From Adiantum capillus-veneris (lineage: Eukaryota > Streptophyta > Polypodiopsida > Polypodiales > Pteridaceae), in NCBI GenBank assembly GCA_014529385.2, contig CM043960.1, positions 120,883,043-120,947,042 on the forward strand: a stretch of DNA of 64,000 nt, in the 5' to 3' direction. How positions within the stretch are numbered: the stretch's first letter is position 1; each line of letters opens with the position of its first letter. Positions 41,578-52,436 of this stretch are shown here, in pieces. Position numbers and translations under genes: made by a program. The notes beneath the pieces were generated by a model that ran no database searches, was not told the origin of the DNA, and was given only the letters and a program-made list of their open reading frames with translations.

Positions 41578-44421
41578 TTACATGTTGGGTAACCAACGTT
41601 TGCCCACTCTATGGCGATTTTCATGCCACCTAGCATGATTAAGGGGTCCGGTGGAGTTTCTCCATTTCTCTTTAGCAGTAAGTCGAGATTGTCTCCTAAC
41701 CTCCTTGGCAAGACTTGACTTTCGCGCTCGCTCTATGGCATGACATCTCCCCAAAGAACAACGAAAGAACCAATCAAACATCTCCTTCATGTAGTTGGAT
41801 CTCGTAGTTCCACCACCGTGACGTGTATTTTTAAAGTAAACACCTTTGGCTCGATAATGTGATTTTTCCATTCCTTGAGTGCTCCACATGTCTAATGAAC
41901 CATATTTTGACATAAAGAATGCTCCATGCGCATACAAAATATGCTGCATCAAGAAAAAATGCTTAGATCAAATAAATATTTATGTATAGCATCAAAATTT
42001 GAACTGAACAAAGTAACTTACCATGTAGTGTGTGATATTGCTCTCTCCCCACGCTTGCACAAATGCTTTAGTGAAATTTGAAATGTGATCTTTGAACAAA
42101 TTTTGTTGCTCGCTTGTGGTTTGGGGTTTCCACATGATTTGAAGCACTAACTCCAAGTGGTGCCACACTTGCCTACGCAGATTTACAAGCACGGGATTTG
42201 AATCTTGATCTGTCGTACACTTGCAAAGTGCTTTCCATGGAGCATCCTATTCACCCCTCTCCTTTCCCATCTCTGGTTTCTTGAAAAACCTACGTGCTTT
42301 CACACCATTCATAGATACTTTTTGTGGCACTTCATGCATATTTTTCACCTCACCGATGATAGAAACATTGTCACCATGACATCCAATCGAATTTAGAATT
42401 GTTTCAACTATTCCAATGGCTTCCATGGATCTGGAAAGTGGTTTCATTGTGAAAGCGTACTCTATGTGAAGCTTTACCAAGCGATCAAATATACGCATAA
42501 AGGCATGCAAAGTGCAAAAGTTTACATTTGTAAGTGGAAACTTCATAATGGGATGCCATGTTTTATCTTTTGTTGACCGATTGGGGACCTCCATGATAGG
42601 ACACTTCAACACCGAGCACACCCAATCCCTTGCATCATCATCCATTGACCCTGTTGCCTGACTTCCCTTGACATTTTTCTTTGAAGACGTGGAGCCACGA
42701 GTACTCTCCTTGTATCCTCGTACACAATATGGACAAGGAAGAAGTGATGAAGCACCTTGTTTACACCCAAGTATACATTTGATTGTTTTTAGATCACCTC
42801 CTAAGTGCCACTCAACATCAAATGTACCTACTCCATCTACTTCTAGCTTTTCTCCCTCTAGTTGTTCCTTAATAACCTCTGTGATCCACGGGATCATAGA
42901 GAAGACCCATGCCAACACCTCATGAGTCTCTTTCGGAACTTCAAAAGCTCCTAACCACCATATTTATTTTTCCGATTGTACACTAAATGATGGTTTCTGA
43001 GAATGATCACCGATAGCATCGACTTTTGCAAAAAACATTGCCTCATTCATGAGTGTCACACTCATACGTTCCAATCTCCGTCCTTTGACAATTTGACATT
43101 CATCTAGCTTAAGAATAAATATGAGCTTCTCTCCAAGTACTGAAACAACACAGGAATTGAATTGTTATACTAAATGATATTCAATACAAATAAAAAATGA
43201 CATTACAATTTGTATTACCTTGTGGAGACAAAGCATAAAATTTAACCATAGCTCATTGTAGTCGTTTCAAGTCAACAAAAATATTTTTCAATTGATGACA
43301 ACTAAAAGACTTTGCCCCATTAGGAATAGTATTGCCTCTCTTTATATTACCACGTGACTTGGCACTCGTGGAAGAGTACACCATGGATCCTTCAATGTGT
43401 TTGTATTCGCCAAGGGATTCCCAAACGAGATCATTGTTTGCTTTTTTTGCAAGTCGGACCCTATGTGGAATAAGAAATAAGTTCTCGGTGATGCCTTGCT
43501 CTCGTAATGTATCTTTCATCAATCCATGAAGTGCATGGTATGCATTTGTGTTGATCCCAACCTCATCACAAGCTCTCTGGACATCATCCTCAGACACAAG
43601 GTTAGAGATCTTTTTTAGGATCTCCTTTGTGATGGCATCTTTCATGTGTTTGGCCTTTTCACAACCTATGATGTAAAGTATATCTTCCTTTGAGATGCAT
43701 CCTAGGAGAAGATTGCAACGGTCCTCTTGTCTAAAACTTCCACACACATCTTGTATATATGTCCTATTTCAAAAGGTGAACCGAGTTACAAATGATGAAA
43801 ATTATTTGAGAGTTATGAACACTGTGAATTTAAAAAAATACGTGGTTGCCGTGATTCGCTTCTTACGTGCCCCTCCATTAGAGGCTAAGTTTTCAATGGA
43901 AGAGAACTCCCTCTTACGCTCACGCATGCCAAATGGAGTGGCTTTTAGGTTCATCATTGCAATATGTAGCTTAGTTACCTCTGTTTCTGTAGTTTTCATC
44001 TCCTCTTTAAGATCTTTGAGTTGTTTCTCTGTGGAATGTAGTTATTGTTGGAGATTTGTGGAATGAATGTGTAACACTTGACATTGTTGTCGAAAATATG
44101 CGGACGCACCTGCGTGATTGGAGTCCAATCTCTTACAATACCCAAGAAGACCACGTTCTCCTTCTCCCACATATTTGATTAAGCTTGGGAGTGTACGGAA
44201 TGTCGGATGACAGCCCACAAGCGGATCTTTTGGATACAACCCTCCATTAAGCCACAAGTCAACATTGGTTTCTCCTCGAAATCGTCGTACAGATGCCGGT
44301 TGAGATGCTTTCTCGTCATTTTTTTTGTGGGAGCAAATTCGATCGGTAGACGCAGACTGACATTAGTTGACCTAGTAGATGACGGCGCAGGTGATTCATT
44401 GGTTATGTCGTGAAGAGACAT
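41578..44421 (-). pseudogene. Transposase-like gene of element 2, broken
   Basis: Exons on the minus strand: 44421-43867, 43749-43219, 43139-42022 and 41943-41578, with GT-AG introns. Exon 1 has a likely coiled coil (EKQLKDLKEEMKTTETEVTK). Exon 2 reads SEDDVQRACDEVGINTNAYH and FLIPHRVRLAKKAN. Exon 3 has FILKLDECQIVKGRRLERMS, FDVEWHLGGDLKTIKCILGC, LLPCPYC, FCTLHAFMRIFDRLVKLHIE and NITHYM. Exon 4 has WSTQGMEKSHYRAKGVYFK. The Asp of LKLDECQ, the Asp of GGDLKT and the Glu of GMEKSHY could be a DDE triad, which is an inference. A frameshift in exon 1 and stops in each of the first three exons (for example TAG near 42246) disable it. It is oriented like the H3 gene. Confidence 0.72.
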
Positions 44422-44711
44422 GGTGAAAAGTTATGATGGGGAAAAAAATTGATAAGATATACTTTTTAGGATAAACAGACAATTTTTGGGATAAAAATAC
44501 TTAAAAATATATTTTTTTATATATAGGTTCAATTTTTGAGCTCAAAGGAGGGAAATTTTTAAATTTTAAAAATTTCAATTTTTAGGCTTTATTAGATGGA
44601 CGTTTTGATGATGTGGCATTATCTATTTATTCTTGGAGTTAATGTAGAGAGAGACCCAAGGAATTTTAGATTTGGAGCTTATAAAAGTTAGATTCTTCTA
44701 AAAAAATACTG

Positions 44712-44775
<64 letters not shown>

Positions 44776-45110
44776 ACCTTTTGAAAGCTTAAAAGATCCA
44801 TTTTGAAGATTTTATAAAAAATTCAATTTTTTGGGGTGAATTGTTGCACGAACTGAAAAGTGGATTTTGTCATAACTACTTACTCTCTTTGTTTGGTGAT
44901 AGGTAGAGAGAGAATGGTTCTTCTCTCTACTTTTACTCCTCTCTCTCTTTTTACTCCCCTTTCTCTCCTACTTTATCCCCCCTCTTCCTCCTACTTTACC
45001 ACCCTCATTCCCTACTTTCCCCCCCTCTCCTATCTAGAGAGAAGTTAGAGAGAGAGCTACAAAAGTAGCCCGATTTATTGTCTTTGTTCCCTCCATCCCC
45101 TACAAAATTA
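44422..45110. other. Right subterminal DNA of element 2
   Basis: AT-rich DNA upstream of the transposase-like gene, with a CT-rich stretch at 44925-45030 ('ttactcctctctctc'-type words) that mirrors the CT-rich leader at the other end. No gene seen. Confidence 0.5.
44717..44771. repeat. (AT)n microsatellite
   Basis: About 27 AT units in the right subterminal region of element 2. Confidence 0.97.
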
Positions 45111-45174
45111 GCTTTAATCCCTTAAAATTATGAATCCTTACATGGCCCCAAGGGGGTCCAATTTTTTCCTAATG
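45111..45174. repeat. Right terminal inverted repeat of element 2
   Basis: Inverted, it reads CATTAGGAAAAAATTGGACC, then CCCTTGGGGCCATGTAAGGA and TTCATAATTTTAAG. It aligns with the left end at 36066, with gaps after the first 12 bases. Confidence 0.75.
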
Positions 45175-45960
45175 TAGGCCCACAACGCATGATTCTCCAA
45201 GACCTTAAAAAATGGAGCAATTGGAATCCAAATGAAGAAATTTTTGAAGGAAAAACATATTTCACAACCTAGTAGAACTAACTGTGGGGTTCAAGAAGAA
45301 ATGGATCGGGAAGCCTAGGCATGTATAGTCAAGGTAGGCTAAAAGCAATCTCAATTTCACTTGCCTACTTTTGGAGAGAGCTCTTGGTGACCTTTATGCG
45401 TGGAACTTCCGTAGCTTCTAGCGACCACCAGAGTACACCATCTCACATGAGACATGGGGGTTGAGTTCTAACCTACTAATGAATATTTTTTATCATGTCT
45501 TTGAGGTCGGGGACGCCCAAAAAAACCCTATGTTAGTAGAATATCCTTGAGGAAAAGCGAGTGTAAAAATGATTGTACTGTCGGCTGTCTCCACCAAAAG
45601 TTACCAACTTGATAGGGAGCATAGCAATGACCTATAGAACATTCCCATGTGACTAGACGATCATTTGACCGGGTTCATAAGGGGTCTATAGATAATAATC
45701 TCAATTTTGACCCGAGGTCGAAATTCAATTATGACCTCGCAAGGAGCTTCCCCACAAGGAAACTGACCAATGTAGTATGGTGGGACTCAAAGGAAACATC
45801 ATTTGATACCTATGGTAACCAAAAACATCTCAGTGAATGACAAAGTGTCATTTTTGAACTATAGTTTCAGAAAAAACACAGAAAGAAGCTGAAGCAAAGC
45901 CAAGCACAAGACCGACGATAGAAAAAACCATGGAAGAAATGGCCAGAGAAGAAGCAGGAG
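45175..45960. other. DNA between element 2 and the long-LTR element
   Basis: About 790 bp. An open frame at 45649-45840 (63 codons) has no recognisable motif. It may be more chromovirus LTR or unique DNA, but I cannot place it. Confidence 0.45.
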
Positions 45961-48900
45961 TGTAAGGTTTCCAGTTTCTGAAACCTTAAAGATTGTATAA
46001 AGCTTAATCAAACTGATATGATTATTGAAAAAGCAATGTAGAATTGTCCGACCATGGCAAATATTGGTATTTTTGGAATCTTTAGCACAGCAAACCCTGG
46101 GGCAAAAATTTTCAGATTTAAATTCGGACAAAAACTGACTCCGCTAGTCCTTCCGAAAGATTCACTGTAAATTAAATTATTAAGAAAAATTGAAGGGTTG
46201 CAGTAATCATTTAAGCATAGACTTTAATAAAGGCCTCCCAGATATTTACCAGATATTTACAAGATATTTACCAATTAAGCAAAAATAGGTCAAATTATAG
46301 CAAAATTGACATTTTAAAAGCTGGCAGGTAATGGGAGGGTCATCACTGACCTGCCAGGGACTCATTTAGCAGCAGGGGGCGTTTTTTGACTTGCTGGGGA
46401 CTGCTTGAACTGCAAGCAACTGCCTTTTACAGCCTGCGAGAGCTTGTGAGTGCAAGAAAACTATAAATAGGACCCCTTGCTTCACAAATTGGACATACTC
46501 GGAGCTTTGATACTCTCTCTCTCTCATCTAGAGAGAACGCTACACAGAAATCACTAGAGATTAAGCTCTGTTGATTAACATAAACGGTAATTAGCCTAAT
46601 CCTTCTTAATTAGCAAAGCTAGATTAATCATTTTTGTTAATAAATTAAAGATTAGACCTATGTATACTCATAATTTCTCTCTTAATTAATTATTCTCTGC
46701 TTATTGTTGTCATTAAGCTTGGTAATGTTAAGCTAATTAATTATCCTATCATATTAGGACTGAAATTAGCCAAATTAACCATGAATTAATGGGAAATATA
46801 TTAATTAAGCTTAGATTAAGTTGAGGTAATTATCAGAGCTACATTAGACAATCATTAAGCTAAAAAAATTATCTATAATTTTTTGAGTAATTTACCTAAT
46901 TAATTAGGCAGAATTACACTGTTTTTTAGAGAAAATTAAAGGGGAAAATAATCAAATTGATTTCAAATGATTTGAGTTATTTAGCAGTGGTTAATTAGGT
47001 GTTACAAAACCCATGATAATTAGGAGAAGCTCAGATAATTAATCTAGCTAATTATATTAGCAGAATACTCTTTTTTAGGACTAAATAAATAGGGGAAATT
47101 AGTAAACTAATTTAAAATGCTGTGAGTTATTTATCAGTGGTTGATTAGGTGTTAAAGAACTCGTGATAATTAGGAGAAGCTCAGATAATTAATCTAGATA
47201 ATTACTTTAGCATAAATACTATGTTTTTAGAACTAATTGAATAGGGGAAATTAGTAAACTGATTTAAAATGCCGTGAGTTATTTATCAATGGTTTATTAG
47301 GTGTTAAGAAACTCGTGATAATTAAGAGAAGCTCAGATAGTTAATCTAGCTAATTACTTTAAAAGAAATACTCTGTTTTTAGGACTAATTAAATAGGGAA
47401 AATTAGTAAATTGATTTCAAATGTTGTGAGTTATTAATCAACGGTTAATTAGGTGTTAAGGAACCCATGATAATTAGGATAAACATGGATAAATAGCTTA
47501 GCTAATTACTTTAGCAGAAATACTCTGTTTTTAAGACTAATTAAATAGGGGAAATTAGTAAATTGATTTCAAATGCTGTGAGTGGTTAATTAGGTGTTAA
47601 AGAACCCGTGATAATTAGGAGAAACTCAGATTATTAGTTTAGCTAATTACTTTAGCAAAAATACGCTATTTTTAGGACTAATTAAATAGGGGAAATTAGT
47701 TAATTGATTTGAAATGCTTTGAGTTATTTATCAGTGGTTAATTAGGTGTTAAGGAACCCTTGATAGTTAAGGGAAGCTCAGATAACTAATCTAGCTAATT
47801 ACTTTAGAAGAAATACTCTATTTTTGGAGAATTTAAATAGGGGAAATTAGCAAATAGATTTAAATTGAATTGAGTTATTTATCATAGGTTAATTAAATAT
47901 TAGGGAACCTGTGATACTTAGGGAAAGCTCAAATGAGTAATCTAGCTAATTACTTTAGCAAAAATACTCTGTTTTTTTGGACAATTTAAATAGGGGAAAT
48001 TAGCAAATAGATTCAAATTGAATTGAGTTAATTAGTAGAGGTTAATTAGATATTAGGAAACCAATGCTAATTAGGGAAATCTCAAATGAGTAATCTAGCT
48101 AATTACTTTAGTAGAAATACTATGTTTCTGTGGACAATTTAAATAAGGAAAATTATCAAATAGATTCAAATGGAATTGAGTTATTTATCAGATGTTAATT
48201 AGATGTTAGGAAATCCTTGATAATTAGGACATGCTCAAAAGAGTAATCTACCTAATTACTTTAGATGAATTACCTTGTTTTTAAGACAAATTAAATAGAA
48301 AAATTTACCAAATAGATTCAAATTAAATTGAACTATTTTACAGAGGTTAATTAGACCTTGGGAAACCCATGATAATTATTTTACCATTCAGATAATTAGT
48401 TTAAGTAAATATCCTAGTAAAATTACATTAATTTTAGGAGAAAATAAAAGGGGAAATATCGTAAATTAACGCAAAAACCTTTGATATAAATATCTGAGGA
48501 AGAACACACCTTGAGGAATCCAAGATAAATATCCCAACCTTAGATAAATAGTTTAGGTATGTATCTTCAATAAAAATAACCAATTTTTGTATAAAATGGA
48601 CAAGGGAAATTAGTAAATGAATTTATCTAATTTCTGAATAAATACCTGAGGTCCAAAATCATTAATGAAGAGTGGGAAAAAAATACTTATAGCATAAATA
48701 AGTTATAGAAGGAATATCTCCTCAAATTGACTATTAAAGATACCTATTGATTCCAAAAATCCTTATTTTTGGGTAAACAAGGAAAAAGAAGACTATTCAA
48801 TTAAGCTTCTAATGGATTAAGTCTTTGATAAGACTGCCGACATGGCTCCCAAGAGAACCAGGGAAAATTCTCTTACAAAGGAAGAGGATGTTAGCAACAA

Positions 48901-50120
48901 GCGAAACAAAGCCACAAATGACCATGAGGCTGGGTCTAGCCATAGGCCAACATAGGAGAGTCTACGGACACCCGTCCCATAGCACATGGACGAGCAATCC
49001 TAGGTGGGTTTTGCATTATTCAATTAAGTTTTTTTTAGTTTAAGTTCATTTTTAAGTTAGCATTGCATACGTAAAGTTATGAAGGATAAACTGGTTGAAA
49101 ACGGAAGGTAACTTCCAACGTGCATTTGTTTATAATGTAGCAAAGAATTGTTTGGGTTAAAACTAGTTGAAATAGGAAGGATATGATTGATCATCCTTAA
49201 GACATCTTGTCTCGAGACACCTCCGACTCCTTAGTATAAAATTGATGATAATGATTGGTTTTCTAGCAACGGATAAGTCGGTTACCCCCATGAACGTTGA
49301 GTTTCTACTCCGTGTCATGTCTTGATGTTTCTACATAAGTTAGGATACCGTTTTTTTAATCCTAGGGGAGCCGCCCAGTTGTATGGGCAAATGTTTGGTG
49401 TATAGGCACCCGGAACCTTGGGTGGGGGTTTTATCCACTCCGGATTTGAATAAGAAATGGGTGCCGTTTTTCACCCTTAGGTGGTCTTGAGACAAGAAGA
49501 GTACTGGTCATGGTTATTATGGACAATGTTTTGATCAACAGTACTTTGTCTTAACTTTAAAGATGTCTGTTTTCTAAAAGAATGCTTTCAATGCTGTCTT
49601 CAAGGAATTACTGTGATGGAACGTGAAAAGAAACCATTATTTTAAATGTTAAAACAATGTGATAATAAGATAAATGAATCTTGTGTGAGTGTGGGGTGGT
49701 AAGTGGGGATTGACTAAGGTTGTCAATCATGGATGGGTGGACTTGATTAGTTAGGTAACTATCCATTCGTGCACACTAAAACGTTTCAAAAACTTCTTCA
49801 CTTGGAATAGGAATCCACCAACGGCTGTGCCCTCACATATGCTAGGGGGAAAAAAGCATTGGCTAAGGAAACCATAATCTGAATGATGAAGTTATAGGGC
49901 CGGAATAAGATTTTTTTTTGTAGGCCGTTTGAATACGTTGTCCCGTTTTCGCTGTGAGACAGGACTAGGTCTGTTTCTAAGGCTATAGACCCAAGCCATT
50001 GTCAATGGTAAAGGTCTATTCCTTCGATTTTTCTTGTTTAGAGACTCTGATTTTTATCAGACCTAGAGACCTGTCAAGGATCCCATCCCGTTTTGGTGTC
50101 GGCAGGTTAGGGATCTTACA
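45961..50120 (+). repeat. 5' LTR, 4.16 kb
   Basis: Starts TGTAAGGTTTCCAG and ends CTTACA just before the primer site. A TATAAATAGGACC word at about 46462 is a good TATA box. The 3' LTR repeats its first 2.1 kb closely. A 72-codon frame at 48825-49043 has no domain. Confidence 0.88.
46930..48430 (+). repeat. 151-bp tandem repeats inside the LTR
   Basis: About ten head-to-tail units with a period near 151-154 bp, each with words such as 'gataattaggagaagctcag', 'aatctagctaattacttta' and 'ggttaattaggtgttaa'. The 3' LTR carries about eight units at 53400-54541. Confidence 0.93.
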
Positions 50121-50122
50121 AG

Positions 50123-50134
50123 TGGTATCAGAGC
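50123..50134 (+). promoter_or_regulatory. tRNA-Met(i) primer binding site
   Basis: TGGTATCAGAGC, two bases after the LTR end. This is the standard plant initiator-Met primer site. Confidence 0.93.
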
Positions 50135-50307
50135 GTGTGTTAACTAAAGTCTTGGACCTAGGGAAAAGTTTAAGGCGTTAAGTTGAAATAAGTGATCTTT
50201 GAAAAATTCAATTAAAGACATATTTAATTAAAAAGAGGGAGTGAAAGGAAGAGAGTGAATTATCCCTATCCTTGCAAGAAAATTTCCTTTAGGCCTACTT
50301 CAAATTC

Positions 50308-50746
50308 TTGGATTTGAATATTAGGTTTATGAGGGCTTGCCTATCCCGAGACTATTCAATGCGAAAAAGCGTGATGAAATGGCTGGACAATAGATTTTCT
50401 CCTTCCACTTGGAGAATCAAGTGGTCAGGATCTGGTGGAGTTTTCTTCATTGATGCGGGAGAATTAGAAGGTTTAGAACTAAATATGAAGAAACTCAAAT
50501 GGGCCGAAGATCTTCAAGTGATTGAAGTATAATTTTTCGTTGGGACGGAGAATTCAGAAGAAACCCTTGTAATAGATGATGTCCAAGTATTGCAAAATCA
50601 GTGGGTGTTTGATCAGGTGTCTAAAGTAATCTACCGAGGTAGAATTAGGGCCATAGGTGTAGGCCCTAGTTTTAATGGACCAAAAGATGTTGTATATTTT
50701 GATCCTATATCTGATCCACCCAAAGTCCACAAGATTCTAGTATAGG
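50308..50746 (+). pseudogene. Coding-like stretch between primer site and gag
   Basis: One frame runs about 145 codons with a single TAA at 50530-50532: SMRKSVMKWLDNRFSP, WSGSGGVFFIDAGELEGLEL, then DQVSKVIYRGRIRAIGVGPS. It is not gag, which begins about 300 bp later. It could be an extra or captured gene. No family recognised. Confidence 0.4.
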
Positions 50747-51049
50747 GTTTTCGTCACCTTTGTACATAGTAGGACCTTCATGGATTGTATTAACTCTTGT
50801 ACATACTATGGTTCTCATGGGTATGCTATAAGCAGTTTTGTTTATGGTTTGTAATTGTCTTCATCCTGTGTGCAAAAGTTTGAGTATGAGATAAGTTAAA
50901 AGCATAAGTAAGAGATATTTCATCTGGTACTAAATTCCACTAATTCAATTTCAGAGAAATACTCGCGTAAATAACCTTTACATTGTTAGTCAAGAGAAAA
51001 AATTACTACTAAAGCAAGTTCAACTCCCTACTTTCAAGGGAGAGGGACC

Positions 51050-51570
51050 CAATTTAGAGTGAGATGCCGAAGCGTGGTTAGATGCTATGGATAACTATTT
51101 CAAAGCTGCAAGAACTGCCCTAGAAAACCAAACAATGTTGGGTATGTTCCGTCTCAGCGGAGATGCCAAACTTTGGTGGAAGCAACACTATAGAGATCAA
51201 TACAGGATGCCCTTCTTAGGGCTAAGCCTCTTGCAACCGAAGGAACCAACTCCATAAGGAACTATAATGGGTTTAATAACTTTAGGGGAAGAGCCAGGGG
51301 AACTTTCAACCAAGGATACCAACAACGTGGACTAGTTGCAGTAGTAAACCTGGAGCAGGCCGTCCCAAATGTTAGGTGCTATGGATGCAATCAAATGGGG
51401 TACTATAGAAATAACTGTCCTGAAGAGCAAAACCCTCGAACTACTGCTAGAGCTATTCCTCAAAATCAAGGAGATAATGTAAGAGGAGGTAGAAATGGAG
51501 GACAAGGTAGAGGAAGAGCAAGAGGAGCCAGATCTTATGCAGTCATAAGAGAACCAACCTTATGAATAAG
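51050..51570 (+). pseudogene. gag remnant of long-LTR element
   Basis: Gag capsid segment: DAEAWLDAMDNYFKAARTAL, then MFRLSGDAKLWWKQHYRDQY. After a frameshift comes a zinc knuckle CYGCNQMGYYRNNCP, with Tyr where the His should be, and a Gly/Arg-rich tail. Gag binds RNA and forms the particle; this copy is broken. Confidence 0.8.
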
Positions 51571-52290
51571 AAAGATAAAAGAGCCACTAGCTTGGCCATA
51601 GTTAGCAATCTTAGAGATTTGTAAACCACTATAAATCAATAATGTAAAAACTTGAGCTACTTATATATTGTAATGGTATACATGATTTTCTTCTCCAAGT
51701 TACTTAATGAATCTAAAGTTAAGTTAGTATTCAATCAATAAATTAAGGATTAATCTAGCAAATGAGACAGAGGTTCCCGATAGTATGAAAAGAATTTGAA
51801 TTTTGAGAATGAGATAGTTACCAAGAAACCAACTCACATTCTTTGTGCACACGATAGCCTTCCTTGGAAAAATGACCTAGATTTGAAAGTATTAAGGTAC
51901 GAAACTAATAGGAAGCCCAAAAGAACTCTTGGTATGATACTTCTTAAAACCCTTTACATATTGTTGGTCAACCAGGTTAGAGCATAGAGGGGGTACCTTT
52001 GGTGCAATGGTGGAAGCTTGTGCCGAACGCAAATTGCTCAGAATGGCAAGAACTCGCCGAGCACGTTCAGATTGGCAAAGATGAAATACATGATACTTGT
52101 CGAACTCTGATTGCTCTGAATGGTCAGTTAGACCGAGCGCGTTCATGTTGACAAGGTGGATATATGGATCTTTTATGGAATTATTTGACCTGGTTTCTGA
52201 CATGATACGAATGGTTTGTAAAGGTTTTTAAGATGGGCTCAACACTAACAGTTTCTTGAGGAGAAATTGACTAGCAAGTAACTCCCACCA
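51571..52290 (+). other. Remainder of deleted pol region
   Basis: About 700 bp in which protease, RT and integrase are not recognisable. A short inverted or repeated set of words ('gagcacgttcagattggcaaag' and 'gagcgcgttcatgttgacaagg') lies at 52045-52160. Confidence 0.45.
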
Positions 52291-52299
52291 GAACTCTTA

Positions 52300-52436
52300 G
52301 AGTAATCAGTAACATTTAGTAAAGTGGAAAGGTTAACCTTTCGAAGATGCCACTTGGAAGGATGAATTTCTCTTCTCAAAGATTTTCCCAATTTCGGTTG
52401 AGATGAGGGCATCTCAAATTCTTAAGTTGGGGTGAC
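52300..52436 (+). pseudogene. Chromodomain end and polypurine tract
   Basis: Reads VKWKG-PFEDATWKDEFLFSK, then IFPNFG, the end of a chromovirus chromodomain, with a stop after VKWKG. The purine-rich TTAAGTTGGGGTGAC at 52422-52436 abuts the 3' LTR. Confidence 0.72.

Larger units (their letters stand above)
36066..45174. mobile_element. Element 2: complete H3-carrying DNA transposon
   Basis: 9109 bp with inverted terminal repeats starting CATTAGGAAAAA on each side. It holds gene A and gene B on +, a palindrome, then histone H3 and a transposase-like gene on -. Element 1 has the same genes in the same relative order. No clear target duplication can be seen beside the ends (flanks AAATT and TAGGC). 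Gene B is open; gene A has one stop, and H3 and the transposase gene are broken, so this copy is not autonomous now. Confidence 0.85.

Noticed and set aside
46930-48430. CRISPR-like array
   Set aside because: The 151-bp units are contiguous tandem repeats without unique spacers, inside a plant LTR.
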